Positions 7,472 to 12,424 of a stretch of 12,424 nucleotides of DNA are shown piece by piece. Location: the NCBI GenBank assembly GCA_052143655.1, contig JBKQSL010000312.1, positions 1-12,424 on the forward strand, in the 5' to 3' direction. Numbering within the stretch: the first letter of the stretch is position 1; the number at the start of each line of letters is the position of its first letter. Position numbers and translations under genes: made by a program. The stretch is from CAVSUR01 sp052143655 (GTDB lineage Bacteria > Actinomycetota > Actinomycetes > Streptosporangiales > Streptosporangiaceae). Below the pieces are notes generated by a model that searched no databases, was not told where the DNA came from, and saw only the letters and a program-made list of their open reading frames with translations.

Positions 7472-7639
7472 ATGGGCCTGGTTCCCGTCCGGGCCACGGC
7501 AGCAGAGAGCGCCGCCGCCGGAGCGCAGGCCAGCCGCGATGCTCTGCGAGCGGCCGCGGCGCGGGCGGCCGAGGCACGGAACCGCCCGCCGACCTGCATG
7601 GGGCGCCCGATTACCGCCGCCACCTGGCGCGGGTGCTGA
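7472..7639 (+). CDS. Possible small Ala/Arg-rich ORF between pstB and the CoxG-like gene (doubtful)
   Basis: This is the only notable open frame in the 256-base gap between pstB and the next gene: an ATG, then 55 codons starting MGLVPVRATAAESAAAG and ending TWRGC. It has no Shine-Dalgarno, but TAGGAT at 7454-7459 could be a -10 element 12 bases before the ATG, which would give a near-leaderless transcript. No convincing -35 is visible. The composition (Ala, Arg) is what any open frame would have at this GC content, and I recognise no family. The gap may instead hold only the promoter and 5' leader of the CoxG-like gene. Confidence 0.15.
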   Translation: MGLVPVRATAAESAAAGAQASRDALRAAAARAAEARNRPPTCMGRPITAATWRGC

Positions 7640-7664
7640 CCGGCCGGGCACTGGCAGCTGCGGC

Positions 7665-7669
7665 AGGAG
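7665..7669 (+). promoter_or_regulatory. Shine-Dalgarno of the CoxG-like fusion gene
   Basis: AGGAG lies 8 bases before the ATG at 7678. It fixes the start at MNLEHSFTVPV, exactly where CoxG-family proteins begin, so nothing is missing at the N-terminus. Confidence 0.7.
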
Positions 7670-7677
7670 TCTGACGT

Positions 7678-8784
7678 ATGAATCTAGAGCACTCGTTCAC
7701 CGTCCCGGTCCCGGAGGAGCGGGCGTGGCAGGTGCTGCTGGACGTGGAGCGGGTGGCGCCCTGCTTGCCGGGCGCCACCGTCGACTCCGTGGACGGCGAC
7801 GAGATAACGGGCCGGATCAAGGTCAGGGTCGGCCCGATCGCGATGACGTACGCGGGGACGGCGCGGTTCGTCGAGCAGGACCCAGGCGCGCACTACATCA
7901 CCCTGGAGGCCAGCGGCAAGGAGACCAGGGGGGCGGGCACGGCGTCGGCCCGGATCCGCTCGATCCTGGAAGGCCAGGGCGACCAGACCCACGTCATCGT
8001 GCACACCTCGCTGAACATCACCGGCAAGCCCGCCCAGCTCGGCCGCGGCGTCATGAGCGAGGTGAGCGGCAAGCTGATCGGCATCTTCGCCGCGAACCTG
8101 GCCGAGATGCTCACCGCCCAGGGGCCCGCCGCGGCTGCGGCCGGCGCCGGCCCGGAGGGCGGCACAGTCACCGCTGACGGTACCGCCGCCGCTGACGGTG
8201 CGCAGCCAGCCGGAGCGGCGGGCGGCGGAGCGCAGACGGCAGGGGCGGGGGCCAGCGACGGCGCGGCCGCCGGCAGCTCGTCGCTGCCGCTGGAGGAACT
8301 CCGCCTCCCGCTCCGCTCGTACAACAGCCTGCGCCGGCAGGGCGTGCACACGATCGGCGAGCTGGCCGCGCACACGCCGCAGCAGCTGCTGGCGATCGAG
8401 AACATCGGTCCCGCGTCGGTGGAAGAGATCCGTCAGCGGCTCGCTGAGCACGGCCTGGCCCTCACCGAGGCCGGGGCCGGCCAGGCCAGCACCGCGGCCG
8501 CCGCAGGAACAGCTGCCGCGGCCGCGGCAGCCGAAGGTGGCGCGGCGGCCGCCGAGATGGCCGCCGCTGGCCAGGTCAACGGCTCGGCTCCGGCCGGCCA
8601 GGCGCCGCCGCCCCGGCCGGTCCCGCCATCCCCGGCCCCGTTCCGCCCGGCCGACGACGACGCGCCCAACCTGCTGAGCGTCGCCGGGTTCCCGGTGCTC
8701 AAGCGGGCCCTGCCCACGCTCGCGGGGGTCGCCGCCGGGGTGGCCATCGGGCTGGTCCTGGGGCGCAGGCGCCGCCGCGGCTAG
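7678..8784 (+). CDS. CoxG-type SRPBCC domain fused to an RNA polymerase alpha-CTD-like domain and a C-terminal hydrophobic helix
   Basis: A 368-residue protein of three parts. Residues 1-145 are a CoxG-family SRPBCC domain: VPEERAWQVLLDVERVAPCLPGA, then KVRVGPIAMTYAGTARF, GKPAQLGRGVMSEVSGKL and IFAANLAEML. CoxG proteins serve CO dehydrogenase maturation or quinone delivery at the membrane. Residues 146-200 are an Ala/Gly linker. Residues 202-263 closely resemble the C-terminal domain of RNA polymerase alpha: LPLEELRLPLRSYNSLRRQG, HTIGELAAHTPQQLLAIENIG, SVEEIRQRLAEHGLAL. Arg213, Asn216, Gly244 and Ser247 match DNA-contacting R265, N268, G296 and S299 of E. coli alpha, while K298 is Ala246. A second Ala/Pro linker leads to a hydrophobic stretch (345-361) and GRRRRRG. 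There is no signal peptide, so the globular parts are cytoplasmic. Function is unknown; the neighbours include no cox genes. Confidence 0.85.
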   Translation: MNLEHSFTVPVPEERAWQVLLDVERVAPCLPGATVDSVDGDEITGRIKVRVGPIAMTYAGTARFVEQDPGAHYITLEASGKETRGAGTASARIRSILEGQGDQTHVIVHTSLNITGKPAQLGRGVMSEVSGKLIGIFAANLAEMLTAQGPAAAAAGAGPEGGTVTADGTAAADGAQPAGAAGGGAQTAGAGASDGAAAGSSSLPLEELRLPLRSYNSLRRQGVHTIGELAAHTPQQLLAIENIGPASVEEIRQRLAEHGLALTEAGAGQASTAAAAGTAAAAAAAEGGAAAAEMAAAGQVNGSAPAGQAPPPRPVPPSPAPFRPADDDAPNLLSVAGFPVLKRALPTLAGVAAGVAIGLVLGRRRRRG

Positions 8785-8833
8785 CCGGCCGGGTTCCAGG
8801 CCATCCGGCAGCCGCCTGCGGCCGAGCTGGCCA

Positions 8834-8869
8834 CTTGCCCGCAGCGGCTGCCTTGCCCGCAGCTACCCT
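8834..8869 (+). promoter_or_regulatory. Putative kynureninase promoter with 12-bp direct repeat
   Basis: The 12-mer CTTGCCCGCAGC occurs twice, at 8834-8845 and 8852-8863, exactly 18 bases apart. It is followed at once by TACCCT (8864-8869), a good actinobacterial -10, and then by five bases and the GTG at 8875. That spacing puts the transcript start at or next to the GTG, so the mRNA is probably leaderless. The repeats occupy the -35 and spacer positions, as an activator or repressor site would; no canonical -35 is visible. The rest of the 90-base gap after the CoxG-like gene shows only a weak GC hairpin. Confidence 0.4.
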
Positions 8870-8874
8870 GAGGC

Positions 8875-10116
8875 GTGATGACATTCTCGGCAGACCGCTC
8901 CTATGCGGAAGAACAGGATGCAGGTGACGAACTCGCGCACTTTCGTGACCGGTTCGTTCGGCACGACCCGTCGCTGATCTACCTGGACGGCAACTCGCTC
9001 GGGCCGCTGCCGGTGCGCACCCAGGCCCGGATCGCCGATGTCGTCGACCAGGAGTGGGGGGTCGGCCTGATCCGGTCCTGGGACCGTTGGCTGGGCCTGC
9101 CGCGGCAGGCCGGCGACGCCATCGGGGAGCACCTGCTCGGCGCGGCCCCTGGCCAGATCCTGGTATGCGACTCGGTCACGGTCAACATCTACAAGCTCGC
9201 GACGGCAGTGCTGGCCGCCCAGCCGGGCCGCAGCGTGCTGGTCACCGACGACGACAACTTCCCGACCGACCGCTACGTGCTGGCGGGGATCGCCGCCGAC
9301 CGCGGCTGCGAGCTGCGGACGATCCACAGCGACATCGACGCGGGGCTGAGCGAGGAGGCGCTGCGCGCCGCGCTGGATGAGCGCACCGCACTGGTCTGCC
9401 TGTCCCACGTGGCCTACCGCAGCGGCGCGCTGGCCGACATGGCCCGCGTCACCAGCCTGGTGCACGACGCGGGGGCCATGATGCTGTGGGACCTGAGCCA
9501 CTCGGTGGGCTCGGTACCGGCCGAGCTGGACGCGGCGGGCGCGGATCTCGCCGTCGGCTGCACCTACAAGTACCTGAACGCCGGACCAGGCGCGCCCGGG
9601 TTCCTGTACGTCAGCGCGAGGCTGCAGGACCGGCTGCGGCAGCCGGTCTGGGGCTGGTTCGACCAGCGCGAGCAGTTCGAGATGGGGCCGGAGTACGACC
9701 CAGCGCCCGGGATCGAGTCCTGGGGCACCGGGACCCCGCCGATCATCGGCACGGTGGCGGTCGAGGAGGGCACGCGGCTGCTCGGCGAGGCGGGAATCAC
9801 CCGGCTGCGGCACAAGAGCACCGCGCTGACCAGCTACCTCATCGCGCTGGCCGACGAATGGCTGGAGCCGCTCGGCTTCGCGCTCGCCACGCCGCGGCAG
9901 GACGCCCGCCGGGGCGGTCACGTCACCCTCGCGCACCCGCAGGCGGAGCGGATCAGCCGGGCGCTCGCCCGGTCGGGCGTGATCGGCGACTACCGCACGC
10001 CGGACCGGATCCGGCTGGGGCCCGCGCCGATCGCGACCCGGTTCACCGACGTCTGGGACGCCGCAGACCGCATCCGGCAGATCACCGAGGACAAGTCCTA
10101 CCTCGACGACGAGTAG
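8875..10116 (+). CDS. kynU: Kynureninase
   Basis: PLP-dependent hydrolase that cleaves L-kynurenine to anthranilate and L-alanine in tryptophan breakdown, or 3-hydroxykynurenine on the route to NAD or secondary metabolites. The 413-residue length matches bacterial kynureninases. Signature regions are YLDGNSLGPLP near the start, DDNFPTDRYV, WDLSHSVGSVP with the PLP-contacting Asp, and GCTYKYLNAGPGAPGFLYV, in which Lys232 should form the Schiff base. The C-terminal GVIGDYRTPDRIRLGPAPIATRFTDVWDA completes the fold. The GTG at 8875 is followed directly by ATG at 8878; either could be used, and the closeness of a -10 element favours leaderless GTG initiation. No other kynurenine-pathway gene is in the window, so whether it serves catabolism or biosynthesis cannot be decided here. 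Confidence 0.95.
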   Translation: MMTFSADRSYAEEQDAGDELAHFRDRFVRHDPSLIYLDGNSLGPLPVRTQARIADVVDQEWGVGLIRSWDRWLGLPRQAGDAIGEHLLGAAPGQILVCDSVTVNIYKLATAVLAAQPGRSVLVTDDDNFPTDRYVLAGIAADRGCELRTIHSDIDAGLSEEALRAALDERTALVCLSHVAYRSGALADMARVTSLVHDAGAMMLWDLSHSVGSVPAELDAAGADLAVGCTYKYLNAGPGAPGFLYVSARLQDRLRQPVWGWFDQREQFEMGPEYDPAPGIESWGTGTPPIIGTVAVEEGTRLLGEAGITRLRHKSTALTSYLIALADEWLEPLGFALATPRQDARRGGHVTLAHPQAERISRALARSGVIGDYRTPDRIRLGPAPIATRFTDVWDAADRIRQITEDKSYLDDE

Positions 10117-10125
10117 GCCGGCCGG

Positions 10126-10131
<6 letters not shown>
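10111..10131. terminator. Candidate bidirectional terminator between kynU and guaA
   Basis: An inverted repeat covers both stop codons of the convergent genes: GAGTA(G)GCC, loop GGCC, GGCTACTC. It gives eight base pairs with one bulged G. There is no T-tract on either side, so it would be a GC hairpin of the I-shaped actinobacterial type. The genes are only 9 bases apart, so something must limit read-through; this is the only structure available. Confidence 0.4.
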
Positions 10132-11733
<1,602 letters not shown>

Positions 11734-11929
11734 GGTGAGCCTTCCGTCGGTGGGATGCCTGCGGTGCCGCCGGAGCGCGGTCTCGCGGCCGGCCAGCGCG
11801 GCGGGCCTGCCGGTCAGCGGCCGTCCGGCCGACGCTTGCGCCCGCCGCCCGGGGGTCCGCCGGATGGTTACCGGCCCGCGGCACTGGCACCGGCCGGCTG
11901 CCGCGCGGCGGGCGGCCGCGGGGGCTTTC
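11734..11929 (-). other. Probable guaA leader, about 190 bases
   Basis: No convincing gene lies on either strand here. If the promoter at 11930-11956 is real, this is the guaA 5' untranslated region. It is extremely GC-rich with several palindromes, for example GGCCG-TC-CGGCC at 11819-11830. I see no recognisable purine riboswitch core and no T-box. Confidence 0.35.
11740..11745 (-). promoter_or_regulatory. Shine-Dalgarno fixing the guaA GTG start
   Basis: On the minus strand GGAAGG lies six bases before the GTG at 11733. The first ATG-like alternatives would cut into the conserved amidotransferase domain, so the GTG is preferred. Confidence 0.65.
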
Positions 11930-11956
11930 AGTCTAGACGAGCTACCGCCAGGTCAA
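11930..11956 (-). promoter_or_regulatory. Putative guaA promoter
   Basis: On the minus strand TTGACC (11951-11956) is followed after 15 bases by TAGACT (11930-11935). Both hexamers fit vegetative-sigma consensus well; the spacer is two bases shorter than ideal. In such GC-rich sequence a pair this good is uncommon by chance. The -35 shares a base with the ATG of the kinase remnant on the other strand. Confidence 0.4.
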
Positions 11957-12243
11957 TGGCCCTCCGCAGGCACGGGCCCCTTGCGCTGGTCGACCCGGAC
12001 GGGCTGCTGGCCGAGGCCGAATACGACCTGGGCGTGCTCATCCGCGAGGAGCCGGTGGAACTGCTGAGCGGCGACCCCCGGGCCCAGGCACACTGGCTGG
12101 CCGCGCGCTGCGGCCTGGACGCGACCGCGATCTGCGAGTGGGGCGTGGCCGAGCGGGCGTCGACCGGGCTACTGTGCACCAGGATCGGCCTGCAGCCCGT
12201 CGGCCGCGAGATGCTCGCCACCGCCGACCGGGTAGCCGAGTAG
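11956..12243 (+). pseudogene. 5'-truncated aminoglycoside phosphotransferase (C-terminal remnant)
   Basis: An open frame of 95 codons reads MALRRHGPLALVDPDGLLAE, then EYDLGVLIREEPVELLSGDP, ending LQPVGREMLATADRVAE. This matches the C-terminal part of actinobacterial aminoglycoside (streptomycin 6-kinase-type) phosphotransferases. It keeps the Mg-binding VDPDG motif and the EYDLGVL and GLLCTRIGLQPVGREMLA stretches. The N-terminal nucleotide lobe and the catalytic HGDxHxxN loop are missing: MALRRHG stands where NALRRxG would normally follow the loop, so the break is near 11955. No other frame upstream carries the missing part, so this is a deletion rather than a frameshift. There is no Shine-Dalgarno before the ATG, so it is probably untranslated and cannot be an active kinase. 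Confidence 0.72.
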
Positions 12244-12268
12244 ACCGGGGAGCGCCGCAGACCGGGGA
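12242..12268 (+). repeat. Short direct repeat after the kinase remnant
   Basis: AGACCGGGGA occurs at 12242-12251 and again at 12259-12268, a period of 17 bases. The first copy begins within the stop codon of the remnant. It may be chance or a trace of rearrangement. Confidence 0.3.
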
Positions 12269-12274
12269 ACGCGG

Positions 12275-12301
12275 TTGCTGCCCGCGCCGGGCTAGCGGCA
12301 A
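12275..12301 (+). terminator. Possible terminator hairpin after the kinase remnant
   Basis: GCCCG (12280-12284) pairs with CGGGC (12288-12292) around a three-base loop, and outer TTGC (12275-12278) pairs with GCAA (12298-12301) across an internal loop. There is no T-tract. It may be the leftover terminator of the kinase gene. Confidence 0.25.
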
Positions 12302-12424
12302 GGCCGTGTAGTTAACGTCCGGTTCTGGTGTGTCAAGGGCGTGTCGGTGCTTTAAGTGGCAACGGGACCCCTCGATGATCTGGTTCGACCAAGAGCCGAT
12401 CATGAGGAGTCCCGTCAGTGGACC
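12302..12424 (+). mobile_element. Likely left end of an insertion sequence (partial)
   Basis: From about 12308 the base composition drops visibly (GTGTAGTTAACG, GCTTTAAGTGG) compared with the very GC-rich flanks. A long imperfect hairpin at 12362-12415 then precedes a GTG start (12418-12420) that runs off the window. This layout, with AT-richer left-end DNA, a hairpin over the ribosome-binding site and a gene at once after it, is common at the transposase end of insertion sequences. I cannot name the family or mark the exact terminal repeat, because the other end and the transposase are outside the window. Confidence 0.45.
12362..12415 (+). promoter_or_regulatory. Hairpin covering the ribosome-binding site of the truncated last gene
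   Basis: ACGGGAC (12362-12368) pairs with GTCCCGT (12409-12415), CCTC (12370-12373) with GAGG (12404-12407), and ATGATC (12375-12380) with GATCAT (12398-12403). This makes 17 pairs with one mismatch and one bulge. The loop contains a small TGGT/ACCA hairpin. The Shine-Dalgarno AGGAG (12405-12409) lies inside the right arm, 8 bases before the GTG at 12418. An ATG at 12402 is also inside the stem. Confidence 0.6.

Noticed and set aside
7694..7700. GTTCACC, resembling one half of an actinobacterial Pho box
   Set aside because: A single copy inside the coding start of the CoxG fusion; Pho boxes need tandem repeats upstream of a promoter.
11746..11929. Riboswitch in the guaA leader
   Set aside because: The GC palindromes are what this base composition gives by chance; no conserved purine-riboswitch loops could be recognised.

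Overview
The window comes from a very GC-rich actinobacterium. The third codon position is almost always G or C, GTG starts occur, and the proteins are rich in Ala, Pro, Arg and Gly. The gene families (multi-part pst phosphate transport locus with a sortase-like protein, CoxG-like SRPBCC protein, kynureninase, GMP synthase, aminoglycoside-kinase remnant) fit a filamentous, soil-type actinomycete. Species and genus cannot be read from the sequence.

Bases 1-7421 (+ strand) hold most of a pst-type ABC transporter operon that begins upstream of the window. The order is: end of pstC, pstA (with two extra N-terminal membrane helices), a 776-residue secreted and C-terminally anchored PstS-like protein with an altered phosphate loop, a second PstS (547 residues) with an intact-looking site carried on a Gly-Thr repeat stalk and a C-terminal membrane helix, a sortase-fold membrane protein that has lost the catalytic His, Cys and Arg, and pstB with an 80-residue extension. 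Gaps are short or overlapping throughout, so one transcript is likely. Both binding proteins are anchored by a C-terminal helix rather than by a lipobox Cys. The dead sortase between pstS and pstB is the oddest part of this locus. No phoU and no Pho-box promoter lie in the window.

Bases 7678-8784 (+) encode a CoxG-type SRPBCC domain joined by Ala/Gly linkers to a domain closely resembling the C-terminal domain of the RNA polymerase alpha subunit, followed by a C-terminal hydrophobic helix and an Arg tail. I do not recognise this architecture. No CO dehydrogenase genes accompany it. This protein and the catalytically dead sortase are the best candidates for something undescribed.

Bases 8875-10116 (+) encode kynureninase, probably translated from a leaderless or near-leaderless mRNA, with a 12-bp direct repeat just upstream of the -10 element. 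It converges on guaA (- strand, 10126-11733); a hairpin covering both stop codons fills the 9-bp gap. A plausible guaA promoter lies about 190 bp upstream of its GTG start and abuts the start of a 5'-truncated aminoglycoside phosphotransferase remnant (11956-12243, +), cut exactly at the catalytic loop.

The last ~120 bases are less GC-rich and look like the left part of an insertion sequence: a 17-bp imperfect hairpin covers the ribosome-binding site of a GTG start that runs off the window.
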